Shown here piece by piece: positions 17,142-24,790 of a DNA stretch of 59,822 bases. The stretch is from assembly GCA_027450185.1 (NCBI GenBank), contig DAIDKF010000004.1:78044-137865 (forward strand). The letters run 5' to 3'. How positions within the stretch are numbered: position 1 is the stretch's first letter; each line of letters begins with the position of its first letter. This stretch comes from Granulicella sp. (lineage in GTDB: Bacteria > Acidobacteriota > Terriglobia > Terriglobales > Acidobacteriaceae). The notes under the pieces were generated by a model, which was given only the letters and a program-made list of their open reading frames with translations, did not search any database and was not told the origin of the DNA. Position numbers and translations under genes: made by a program.

Positions 17142-19064
17142 TCAGGCAGGGGTGTTGGAGGTAAATTTCTGGAGCTGGGTGAGGGCTGGGTTCTGGTTAC
17201 TGGGAGTGAGCGGTGGGTTGAATGCGGAGATGGTGGGATGATCGATTGGGAGAGGAGCGCAGGTCTTGGGGATGCGGTTGTCGGTCCGGGTTTGGCGGGA
17301 ACCGGCGGCCCAGAGGCTTGGATCGATGTCGAGGAAGATGCTATCGCGGTCTTCGATGGCGGCGAGACGGGCTTCCTGATCCGAGGTGATGGAGAGGTTG
17401 GACTCGAATTGCTGCCAGATGGATTTGAGCTCGTTGAACTGGTCGTGGTGGGTCTCGAAGCGGAGTTCGGCGTAGTCGCGGGCGGCCCCAGTGGTGATGA
17501 GGAACTGCCAGTCGGAGGACTCGAGGAGGAGGAGTTCGCGGCAGAGTTGTTTGATGATGCGTTGGCCGAGAGCTGTATCGCGCCACTTGCCGGTGGTGCA
17601 GGTGTTACGGAGGTAAAGCTCGGCAGGGTAGATGTGGGTGTAGGTCCAGGAGGTATTGGGATTCATCCAGACATGGTTAGTACCCTCGGCGCCCCATGAG
17701 CCCTCGTGCATGGAGATGAATCCGGCGCGGGGGTAGTGGTCGAGATAGCGGGAGCAGGAGGTGAGATGGATGCCGGTGGAATAGTCATGGAGGGTGCGGG
17801 CAACAGCCTCGAGCCAAGCGGGACCTTCAAACCACCAGTGGCCGAAGAGTTCGGCGTCGAAGGGGGAACAGAGGATGGGTGGCACGGAGTCGGTCATGCT
17901 GGCGTTGAGGGCCTCCCATACGAGGTGGACGAAGTGCGAGGCGTGGGCTTTAATACGTTCGGCGGCGAGCTTTGGGTTGTAGGGCTGTTTGTCGGCCATG
18001 TCGACCAGGGAGCCGGTTACGGACCAATAGCGATGACCGCCGGGCCAGCGCTTCTTGTGGAAGTCGAGGTAGTTGCTGTCGCCGGGGTAGCCGAAGTCGC
18101 TGGACCAGACCTGTATGCCGGTGGCGGGGTCGCGGGGGAAGACGGTGGCGGGAGAAGACTTTTCTTCAGCTGCGTAAGGGCCGTCGACGTAGTAGGGCTG
18201 GTAGAGGCGGCGGAAGTCGTTGTGGGGCATCGGCTCGTTGGAATTGCGGACAACATCGCCGCGCTGGAGTTCGTAGGGCGATGCGATGTCTGCGGACTCT
18301 TCGACGAGGTGAGTATCGACGACGAAGAAGTCGATGTCGGATTCGCTGAGGGCCTGCTCAATGCCAATGCGGTTGAAGGCGGGAGCGATGGGCGAGCCGT
18401 CGGGGTTGGAGATGGGGTAATTCCAGAGGCCAGCGGGGCGGTAACCGCACTCGGGTGCCCAGATACCGCGGGGATGCTTGCCGAGGTGGCGCTGGTGAGT
18501 GGTGACGGCAGTGCGGACCTGGGCGCGGACGCTCTCGTCGGTCCCGAGCAGAGGCATATAGCCGTGGGTGGCGCAACAGGTAATGATCTCTATGAGACCC
18601 TTGTCGTTGAAGTGACGAAAACCTTTTACGATGTCGCGGTCGAAGGCTTCGAAGTCGTGGAGGGCGTCGGTGAAGTACTTGTGCCAGAAATGGGCTAGCT
18701 CGGCATAATGTGCTTCGCCGACGGAGAGGAAGTAGGCTTCGTCTTCGCGAGCGGCGACGATCTTACGCTCGACGTAGTGAGGGAAGTCAGCCTTGAAGAC
18801 GGGGTGGGCGAGCTGCTCGAGGAGGATGGGGGAGAGGTTCAGATTACAGTGCAGGGCAATGCCATCGCGCTCGAGATTTGCGAGGACGCGGAGGAGCGGG
18901 AGATAGGTTTCAGCGGCGGCCTCATGCAGCCACTCGATACCGTGGGGCCAGGTGCCGTGGTTGATGACGTAGGGAAGATGGGCGTGCAGGGTGAAGGTAA
19001 GAAACCCGGAAGGACTGGAGTCAGTAGCTTTGGCCTGGGTGACGTCTAGTGTTGGCGCGCTCAA
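17142..19064 (-). CDS. GH57 glycoside hydrolase, probable 1,4-alpha-glucan branching enzyme
   Basis: A 640-residue cytoplasmic GH57 protein. The N-terminal motif TLHAHLPYV (residues 25-33) is the first conserved GH57 block. The nucleophile Glu lies in GIWAPECGYRP (E205), and the acid/base Asp in FDAELFGHWW (D403), the arrangement known from Thermus-type branching enzymes. The C-terminal helical part ends the protein, with a divergent tail of about 30 residues. Branching enzymes introduce alpha-1,6 links into glycogen or similar glucans. The start codon is TTG, with a purine-rich AAGGGGAA about eight bases upstream. No other glycogen gene is adjacent. Other GH57 activities such as 4-alpha-glucanotransferase are less likely given these motifs. 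Confidence 0.85.
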   Translation of the reverse strand: MSAPTLDVTQAKATDSSPSGFLTFTLHAHLPYVINHGTWPHGIEWLHEAAAETYLPLLRVLANLERDGIALHCNLNLSPILLEQLAHPVFKADFPHYVERKIVAAREDEAYFLSVGEAHYAELAHFWHKYFTDALHDFEAFDRDIVKGFRHFNDKGLIEIITCCATHGYMPLLGTDESVRAQVRTAVTTHQRHLGKHPRGIWAPECGYRPAGLWNYPISNPDGSPIAPAFNRIGIEQALSESDIDFFVVDTHLVEESADIASPYELQRGDVVRNSNEPMPHNDFRRLYQPYYVDGPYAAEEKSSPATVFPRDPATGIQVWSSDFGYPGDSNYLDFHKKRWPGGHRYWSVTGSLVDMADKQPYNPKLAAERIKAHASHFVHLVWEALNASMTDSVPPILCSPFDAELFGHWWFEGPAWLEAVARTLHDYSTGIHLTSCSRYLDHYPRAGFISMHEGSWGAEGTNHVWMNPNTSWTYTHIYPAELYLRNTCTTGKWRDTALGQRIIKQLCRELLLLESSDWQFLITTGAARDYAELRFETHHDQFNELKSIWQQFESNLSITSDQEARLAAIEDRDSIFLDIDPSLWAAGSRQTRTDNRIPKTCAPLPIDHPTISAFNPPLTPSNQNPALTQLQKFTSNTPA

Positions 19065-19374
19065 TGCAGGTTCCCCTTCCGTGGTTTGTTGGCGGCGTGG
19101 AATCTGGCCGTGGAAGCTGATTGAGGCGATGGGAGATTCGCGGACAGGCGGCCTTAATCTACAACAGCAACAGCACAGTGGGTTGGATGCGAGGAGTAGT
19201 GAAAATGCTGCACTACGCGATTATTGGAGAGATGCGCGGTGCAGGTGTTGCTATGGATGGACGATGAGAGCCGTGTAAAGGGTTCAGGTGAAACGCAGCA
19301 TGCTTCCTTAAATGTTCGATTTCAGGAAGCATGCTGCGCAGGGATTGCGGATGTCGAATCCGGCGAGGCGGACG
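19065..19374. other. Non-coding gap between the GH57 gene and the BON-domain gene
   Basis: About 310 bases without a credible gene. It should hold the promoter of the GH57 gene near its right-hand end of that gene (around 19065-19200) and the 3' end of the BON-domain gene transcript; the perfect hairpin at 19294-19338 lies here. No clear -35/-10 pair was recognised. Confidence 0.5.
19294..19338 (-). terminator. Perfect 15-bp hairpin behind the BON-domain gene
   Basis: CGCAGCATGCTTCCT (19294-19308) and AGGAAGCATGCTGCG (19324-19338) are exact reverse complements around a 15-base loop. It lies 36 bases past the stop of the BON-domain gene on the minus strand, as a terminator would, although no T-run follows. 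The stem is long and perfect, which makes it stand out. Confidence 0.6.
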
Positions 19375-20550
19375 CTACTGCGGGGGATAGCTCTGGGGTT
19401 GGCTCTGCTGAGGGTAGCCCTGGTTCTGATACCCCTGGGATGGACCTTGTGATGGGTAGCCCTGGTTCTGGTAGCCCTGGGGTTGTGGCTGTCCCTGGTT
19501 CTGATAGCCTTGCGACGGATCGGCAGAGGCCGGATAGTTGGAGGGCTGTTGCGCGGTTCTAATCGTAAGTGGGGAGTTCAGGCGAAAGCGGACGAGCGTT
19601 TCGGATGGAATGCGAACCTGTTGACCGCGGGTGAATCCCTGCCATGCAGCACCGCCGCCGCCGCCAGCCACAGCACCGATGGCCGCCCCACCACCACCAC
19701 CGAAGATGCCGCCGAGGACGGCACCGATAGCCGCGCCACCGCCGATCTTCTCGATGCTGTTTCTGCCGCGGCCCTTGCCAGCTACGCTAAAAACGTCGGT
19801 TGAGAGGGGAACGGCGTTGCCGTGGCGCCGCATGGCGGTGAGTTGGATGGCGAGCAGCGAGCTGCCCTTGAAGTGGGTAGCGTCCTTGGCGTCGACCACG
19901 GTGCCGCGGACGGCGGTGCCCATGGGGATGACAACGTAGCCGTTGGAGACGACCTCGCGGGTGACGACACCGGTGAAGGTGCTGCCTGGGGCCGTGGTCT
20001 CGCTGTCAAGCGTTTCGTTGATGCGAACCGGGATATCCGCGCCGGGTTGGAGCGTGACGTCATGGTAGACGGGTTGAGGTGGAGGAGGAGCGCTCGTCGC
20101 TGGAGGCGTGAGGGTTCCGTTGGTGGCAATCTGCTGCTGTTCCCGCGGGGTGGTTGGGCGGGCGTACTCTGGATTGGAGGGTGATGTGACGGTGGGAGGA
20201 ACGGGCATGCCGGCGACGGCGAGATCGTTGACTACTTCCTTGACGCCCGGAACGCGGGCGGTATCTTCGGCGGCGACGGAGCGGGCTGTGTCGTCGCTGA
20301 CGTTTCCGGTGAGAGAGACGACTCCGGACTGGACTGTCGCCCGAATGGGCTGCTGGCTGATGGCGGGATCGGCGGCGAGAGCGGCCTGGACGTTGGTGGT
20401 GAGTTGGGTGTCGCTGATGACGGCTTTGCGGCAGCCGGCGAGGAGGAACAATGGAACGATGGTCAAAGACATGGCGCGGAAGAAGAAACGAGAGGCGCGC
20501 GAGGAGCGACGTGGCTCAGCGGGAGATGTATCCGAGATGTGGGTGGTCAT
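19375..20550 (-). CDS. BON-domain lipoprotein with glycine-zipper and Gln/Gly-rich repeat tail
   Basis: From the ATG at 20550 (Shine-Dalgarno TGGAG eight bases before) the protein has 391 residues. The N-terminal hydrophobic segment ends in a lipobox-like LLAGC, so it is probably a lipoprotein. A BON domain (phospholipid-binding, OsmY-like) follows (about residues 45-110, DTQLTTNVQAALAADPAI through GVKEVVNDLAV). After a Pro-rich linker comes a beta-rich domain (PVRINETLDSETTAPGSTF, IPMGTAVRGTVV) resembling the secreted protein at 7779-8474. Then a glycine-zipper stretch (IGAVLGGIFGGGGGAAIGAV), typical of membrane-inserting surface proteins, and a tail of GYQNQG-type repeats. The likely location is the outer membrane or periplasm, with a role in envelope integrity. 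Confidence 0.8.
   Translation of the reverse strand: MTTHISDTSPAEPRRSSRASRFFFRAMSLTIVPLFLLAGCRKAVISDTQLTTNVQAALAADPAISQQPIRATVQSGVVSLTGNVSDDTARSVAAEDTARVPGVKEVVNDLAVAGMPVPPTVTSPSNPEYARPTTPREQQQIATNGTLTPPATSAPPPPQPVYHDVTLQPGADIPVRINETLDSETTAPGSTFTGVVTREVVSNGYVVIPMGTAVRGTVVDAKDATHFKGSSLLAIQLTAMRRHGNAVPLSTDVFSVAGKGRGRNSIEKIGGGAAIGAVLGGIFGGGGGAAIGAVAGGGGGAAWQGFTRGQQVRIPSETLVRFRLNSPLTIRTAQQPSNYPASADPSQGYQNQGQPQPQGYQNQGYPSQGPSQGYQNQGYPQQSQPQSYPPQ
19384..19520 (-). repeat. Imperfect tandem repeats encoding GYQNQG(Q/Y) units
   Basis: At least four imperfect copies of a unit built around GGGTAGCCCTGGTTCTGATA (written on the plus strand) encode Tyr-Gln-Asn-Gln-Gly-rich repeats in the C-terminal tail of the BON-domain protein. 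Units vary in length and third base, which suggests repeat expansion with later drift. Such tails are prone to length variation between strains. Confidence 0.65.
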
Positions 20551-20807
20551 GAAAGCTCCAGAGACAATGTTCGGGGCTGCGCAGGGCAACTCCACTTGAA
20601 GGATAACCCTTATCAGGCGAGGGTATCGAAGATTTTGACGGGGACTGGCTGCTAACCGAAAAAGACGGTGACGCAACCCTGGAGTTTTAGGCGGCATCCA
20701 CTTGAAAGAGACAGTACAAGCCGCGATGTGGTGGAGTGAGAGGTTTCAGGAAACCGGGCGGTGAGAGTATTCTGTCGCAAAGAGTTAAGTCGCTCAAGGA
20801 GAGTGGA

Positions 20808-21233
20808 ATGGCAGACAACGAGAGCACAAGCGGATTTGGATGGTTTCTGGCTGGACTTGGTATTGGAGCACTGGTTGGGGTGTTGTATGCGCCGAAGTCG
20901 GGTAAGGAGACTCGGGAAGACCTGGCAGCGAGTGCACGCGATGCGAAAGAACGCGCGGGTAAGATGTACGAGCAGGGCGTTGATCAGGTTGGGCAATATG
21001 CGCAGCAGGGCAAGCAGGTTGCCCGCGAGTATGTCAACAAGAGCCGGCAGGTTGCCGGTGAGTATGTGGACCGCGGCAAGGAATACTACGATAAGGGACG
21101 CACCCAGTGGGCGCAGTATGTGGATAAGGGTAAGGACCTGATCCAAACGCAGACTGAGGCGGCCAAGTCAGCGGTTGAGGCCGGCAAGGAAGCGTATGTT
21201 GCCAAGACTAACGAGTCAACGCCCGTTATATAG
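20808..21233 (+). CDS. YtxH-like protein with LEA-type amphipathic repeats
   Basis: A 141-residue protein starting at the ATG preceded by AAGGAG. The first part is the YtxH (GP13) type signature: a membrane segment (GFGWFLAGLGIGALVGVLYAP, residues 8-28 here shortened) followed by KSGKETREDL. The rest (about 45-140) is a run of charged, Gln- and Tyr-containing units (QGKQVAREYVN, KSRQVAGEYVD, RGKEYYDKG, KGRTQWAQYVD) of roughly 10-11 residues, suggestive of an amphipathic helical rod like LEA proteins. It is probably a membrane-attached stress or envelope protein of unknown exact role. The neighbouring DUF948-like gene on the same strand is a common partner type. Confidence 0.8.
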   Translation: MADNESTSGFGWFLAGLGIGALVGVLYAPKSGKETREDLAASARDAKERAGKMYEQGVDQVGQYAQQGKQVAREYVNKSRQVAGEYVDRGKEYYDKGRTQWAQYVDKGKDLIQTQTEAAKSAVEAGKEAYVAKTNESTPVI

Positions 21234-21284
21234 CATGGCGATGGTGCGAGGTGATCGCATCGGGTTGAGGGCTTTGGGCAAGCG

Positions 21285-21309
21285 AGGGGCCGGTTGACGA
21301 CCGGCCCTT
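21285..21309 (+). terminator. Rho-independent-type terminator behind the YtxH-like gene
   Basis: GGGCCGGT and ACCGGCCC form a perfect 8-bp stem around TGACG, extended by A-T and G-T pairs, and are followed by TTCGTT. The site lies 50 bases past the stop of the YtxH-like gene. The stem is strong, the T-tail short. Confidence 0.7.
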
Positions 21310-21426
21310 CGTTATGCACGACGAGTGAAATGTGGTGGAGTTACTTGCGGAGGGACGCAGGGAGCGCCGAAGATAGAAGGATCAATACTTTGTTGATGGC
21401 GTTGGATATCGAACAGGAGCAAGTTC

Positions 21427-22026
21427 ATGCCGGTTCTTAATGGCGCAGCGGTGGTTCTGCTGCAGGATGCAGCGTTCAGCGGACACGATGTTCATCTGGC
21501 GATGATCTTTCTTTTTGTCATTGCGCTGGTGCTGGTGCTGCAGGCGGTGGCGGTAATGATCGGAGGCGTGATTGCCGCGAAACTGCTGATCCGAATCAAG
21601 GGCGTCGCGGACCGGGTGGAGCGTAAGACCGGGCCGATCCTGGACAAGACGAACCAGATTCTGCAGGACCTTGGGCCTAAGGTTTATGCTATGGCGGACA
21701 AGGCGCAGTCTATTGCGGAACAGGTGCAGAGCCTCACGGAGAATGTGGAGCAGATCAGCGCGACGGTGCGGGTGAAGGTGGATGAACTGGGCGTGACGGT
21801 GAGCGAACTGAATGAGACGGTGCGTGAGATCAATGTGCGCACAACCATGCAGGTGGCGCGTGTGGATGGGATTGTGAGCGATGCGCTGCATACGACCGAA
21901 GAGATCTCGCAGATGGTGCAGCAGGGCATCAGGGGACCTGTGCGGCAGATTGCGGGCATTTTGGCCGGCGTGAAGGCGGGGATTGAGACGTTGGTGGTAC
22001 GGTTACCGTTTGGGGGCAGACGGTAG
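21427..22026 (+). CDS. DUF948-like membrane protein with coiled coil
   Basis: A 199-residue protein with a clear Shine-Dalgarno (AGGAG) nine bases before the ATG. A transmembrane helix (about residues 24-52, MIFLFVIALVLVLQAVAVMIGG onward in part) is followed by a long amphipathic helix rich in heptad-like Val/Leu/Ile with Glu, Asp, Lys (about 60-165: RVERKTGPILDKTNQIL, SIAEQVQSLTENVEQI, ELNETVREINVR). This matches the DUF948/YtxG type often found beside YtxH proteins. The C-terminal part is basic. It is presumably a membrane-anchored coiled-coil protein of envelope stress response; the exact function is unknown. Confidence 0.75.
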   Translation: MPVLNGAAVVLLQDAAFSGHDVHLAMIFLFVIALVLVLQAVAVMIGGVIAAKLLIRIKGVADRVERKTGPILDKTNQILQDLGPKVYAMADKAQSIAEQVQSLTENVEQISATVRVKVDELGVTVSELNETVREINVRTTMQVARVDGIVSDALHTTEEISQMVQQGIRGPVRQIAGILAGVKAGIETLVVRLPFGGRR

Positions 22027-22073
22027 AGGGGTGTGGCAGAGCTTGAGCGGGTGGAGAGGGGATGGCTGGGTGA

Positions 22074-23198
22074 CTAGAGGATCCAGCCACCACCGGCTAC
22101 TTCTTCGCCCTGGTAGAAGACAGCGGATTGCCCGGGGGTGATGGCGCGCTGGGGCTCATCGAAGACGGCCTCGATGCGGTCGGGCGCTGTGAGGCGGAGG
22201 GTTGCGGGGGCGGGTTCGTGGCGGTGGCGGATCTTGATGTTGACGCGGATGGGCTCGGTGGGTGCGGCAATGGAGACCCAGTTGAGGCGGTTGGCGGTGA
22301 GCCGACTGGAGCGCAGTTGATCGTCGGAGCCGACCTCGATACGGTGGGAGTCGGGGTGAATTTTGAGCACGTAGAGCGGGTCGGGGCTGCTGATGCCGAG
22401 ACCCTTGCGCTGTCCGACCGTGAAGCTGTGGATGCCTTCGTGCTGGCCTACAACTTCTCCTGTGGGGGAGACAAGTTCACCGGAGGAGTCGGGGAGTTCT
22501 CGACCCTGCTCGGCGAGATAGGCCTTGAGAAAGTGTGAGTAGCTGCCGCCGGGGATGAAGCATATCTCCTGAGAGTCTGGCTTTTGGGCGAGCGCGAGGC
22601 CGTGACCGGCGGCCAAGTCGCGGACGGTCGGCTTCTGCATTTCGCCCAGTGGAAAAAGCGTGCGGGAGAGTTGGGCCTGGGTGAGGCCGAAGAGGAAGTA
22701 GGTCTGGTCCTTGGATCGGTCAGCGGGACGGGAAAGAATCCAGCGACCGCGGGCATCGTCGTAATGGTTGCGTGCGTAATGGCCTGTGGCGATGCGCTCG
22801 GCACCGATCTGGCGCGCGGTGAGAAGAAGCTGATCAAATTTGAGATGATTGTTGCAGAGGGTGCAGGGGATAGGGGTGCGACCAGCGAGGTATTCGGTGA
22901 CGAAAGGGCGTACGACCTCATCTTCAAAACGGTCTTGCGCGTTAACGAGGTAGTAGGGGATGTTCAGGTGTTCGGCGACGCGGCGGGCATCATAGACATC
23001 GTCGATGGAGCAGCACCGGCCCTGGGGAACGGTTTCGGGCAGACCCTGGTTGGAGTAGTTTGCGGCGAGACGGCGCTGGTTCCACAGTTGGAGGGTGAGG
23101 CCGACAAGGGGATGTCCCTGGGCGTGCAGAAGAGCGGCGACGGTCGACGAATCGACGCCGCCAGACATGGCTACGGCAATGGTGTCCGGTTGAGGCAT
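22074..23198 (-). CDS. mnmA: tRNA 2-thiouridylase MnmA
   Basis: Enzyme that puts sulfur on U34 of Lys, Glu and Gln tRNAs, taking it from a sulfur-relay protein and using ATP. From the ATG at 23198 the protein is 374 residues, the usual size. The PP-loop ATP motif reads AMSGGVDSSTVAALL. The first catalytic Cys lies in TPIPCTLCNNHLKFDQLL and the second in SQEICFIPGG, the paired cysteines that carry the persulfide. The C-terminal beta domain runs to RAITPGQSAVFYQGEEVAGGG. An earlier in-frame start is open but unsupported. The gene is divergent from the MFS transporter. Confidence 0.95.
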   Translation of the reverse strand: MPQPDTIAVAMSGGVDSSTVAALLHAQGHPLVGLTLQLWNQRRLAANYSNQGLPETVPQGRCCSIDDVYDARRVAEHLNIPYYLVNAQDRFEDEVVRPFVTEYLAGRTPIPCTLCNNHLKFDQLLLTARQIGAERIATGHYARNHYDDARGRWILSRPADRSKDQTYFLFGLTQAQLSRTLFPLGEMQKPTVRDLAAGHGLALAQKPDSQEICFIPGGSYSHFLKAYLAEQGRELPDSSGELVSPTGEVVGQHEGIHSFTVGQRKGLGISSPDPLYVLKIHPDSHRIEVGSDDQLRSSRLTANRLNWVSIAAPTEPIRVNIKIRHRHEPAPATLRLTAPDRIEAVFDEPQRAITPGQSAVFYQGEEVAGGGWIL

Positions 23199-23309
23199 AG
23201 AGCAACTAGATATGATGATAGTCGTTGCGATGGTTTGTGCCGAATGTGTTTGATGGATGGAATGGGCGAGAGCGGTTTGGACTGTACGACGGAAAGTTGA
23301 GGTTTTTGA

Positions 23310-24554
23310 TTGGCAGAGCAAGAGCAGAGCACAATGGCGGGACAATGGTCATTGCCGTTTCTGGGCGTGGCGTGTGCCGTTGGCGTGGGATCGATTTACT
23401 ATAATCAGCCGCTGTTGATGGTGATGGGCAGGACGTTTGGGCACGGCGCGCGGTCGATGGAGTGGGTGGCGGTTGCTACACAGTTGGGATATGCGCTGGG
23501 GATTCTGCTGTTTGTGCCGCTAGGGGATGTAGCGGAGCGGCGTGCGCTGATGATGCGGATGTATGCGGGGGTATCGCTGGCACTGCTGCTGGCGGCGATT
23601 GCGCAGGGGCTGGCGTGGATGATTGTGGCCAGCGCTCTGGTGGGACTGCTGGCGGCAGTGACACATGTGGTGTTACCCATGGCCCCAGATCTGGTGGCAC
23701 ATGAGCAGCGAGGCAAGGCAATTGGGACGGTAATGACCGGGCTTCTTCTGGGGATTCTTCTGGCACGGACGTTTGCCGGATGGTTGGCAAATGTGGAGGG
23801 CTGGCGTTCAGTATTTGTAGTGGCCTCAGCGATGAATATGGCGTTTGTGCCGATCATGTATCGGGTGATGCCGAGGATGGAGCCGCGAGCTTCGCTAAGC
23901 TATGGACGGGCGATGGGATCTCTGTGGACGCTGTTTCAGACGGAGCCGCTGCTGCGTGAGGCATGTGTGTTGGGGGCACTGACCTTCGGGTCATTCAGTT
24001 GCTTCTGGACGACACTGGCGTTTCTGCTGAACTCACACTACGGGATGGGACCGGGGGTTGCAGGAACATTTGGGGTGGTGGGTGCTGCGGGTGCGATGAT
24101 TGCACCGTTTGCCGGTTGGCTGGCGGATAGGCAGGGGACTCGGTTCGTGGTGTCGGTGGCGGGCGCGGTGCTGACGGCGTCGTATGTGTGGCTGCTGGTG
24201 ACGGATGGTTGGCACATCTCGACGGCGTGGCACATGGCGGCTCTTGTGGTTGGGGTGGTTGTGCTCGATGTGGGGGCGCAGATGATGCAGGTGGGTAACC
24301 AGACGCGGATCTTCGGGCTGGGAGCCGAGGTGCGTAGCCGGGTGAACACGATCTACATGACGATGTACTTTGCGGGGGGTGCGGTGGGATCGTCGGTGGC
24401 GGGCTGGGCGTGGTGGCGGTGGGGATGGAACGGTGTGTGTGCGCTGGCGCTGGTGCTGATTGGGGCAGCAGGGGTTCGGCATTTGTCGGGATATAGCCGC
24501 ACCCACACCGAGCCGAGAGTGCATGTACCAGCGTCGGAGCGCGAACCTGCATAG
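23310..24554 (+). CDS. Major facilitator superfamily transporter
   Basis: A 414-residue membrane protein with about 12 predicted helices, substrate unknown. Hallmarks: the N-terminal SIYYNQPLL motif seen in a large group of uncharacterised bacterial MFS transporters, and the loop 2-3 motif A variant PLGDVAERRALMM. The second half repeats the pattern in GWLADRQGTRF. A TTG start (23310) has a Shine-Dalgarno-like TGAGG about nine bases upstream; the first ATG lies eight codons later (23334), so the start is slightly uncertain. The gene is divergent from mnmA and not obviously linked to a biosynthetic operon. It could export drugs or metabolites. Confidence 0.85.
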   Translation: MAEQEQSTMAGQWSLPFLGVACAVGVGSIYYNQPLLMVMGRTFGHGARSMEWVAVATQLGYALGILLFVPLGDVAERRALMMRMYAGVSLALLLAAIAQGLAWMIVASALVGLLAAVTHVVLPMAPDLVAHEQRGKAIGTVMTGLLLGILLARTFAGWLANVEGWRSVFVVASAMNMAFVPIMYRVMPRMEPRASLSYGRAMGSLWTLFQTEPLLREACVLGALTFGSFSCFWTTLAFLLNSHYGMGPGVAGTFGVVGAAGAMIAPFAGWLADRQGTRFVVSVAGAVLTASYVWLLVTDGWHISTAWHMAALVVGVVVLDVGAQMMQVGNQTRIFGLGAEVRSRVNTIYMTMYFAGGAVGSSVAGWAWWRWGWNGVCALALVLIGAAGVRHLSGYSRTHTEPRVHVPASEREPA

Positions 24555-24790
24555 TTTGCGTAAGGGGGTACGCTTTCTGGTGCCGTCGGGCTAGTCGTTA
24601 TTGACAGCGATGGCGTACTGAGAGCTCGAGAGAGATGGGCGCAACAGCGCATTGAATGGGATGGGAGGGCGTCTCGGACAGTTGTTTTGTTATGTTTCGG
24701 TTCGTGCCGTTCGCGATAGTACAAGGACTGCGGGGTGTCGGCGGAAGAAGGCAGTCTGGATTTTTGAGTCCATGCTCTATCTCAGCCCTC

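Noticed and set aside
16863-17699. Open frame of 278 codons antisense to the UbiA-like and GH57 genes
   Set aside because: Spans two real genes on the opposite strand and shows no motif.
17706-18698. Open frame of 330 codons antisense to the GH57 gene
   Set aside because: Fully inside a well-supported GH57 gene; Gly/Val/Glu-rich composition typical of a shadow frame.
20808-21233. Possibility that the YtxH-like repeats are a DNA tandem repeat
   Set aside because: The units are similar at the protein level but too diverged at the base level to be a recent tandem array.
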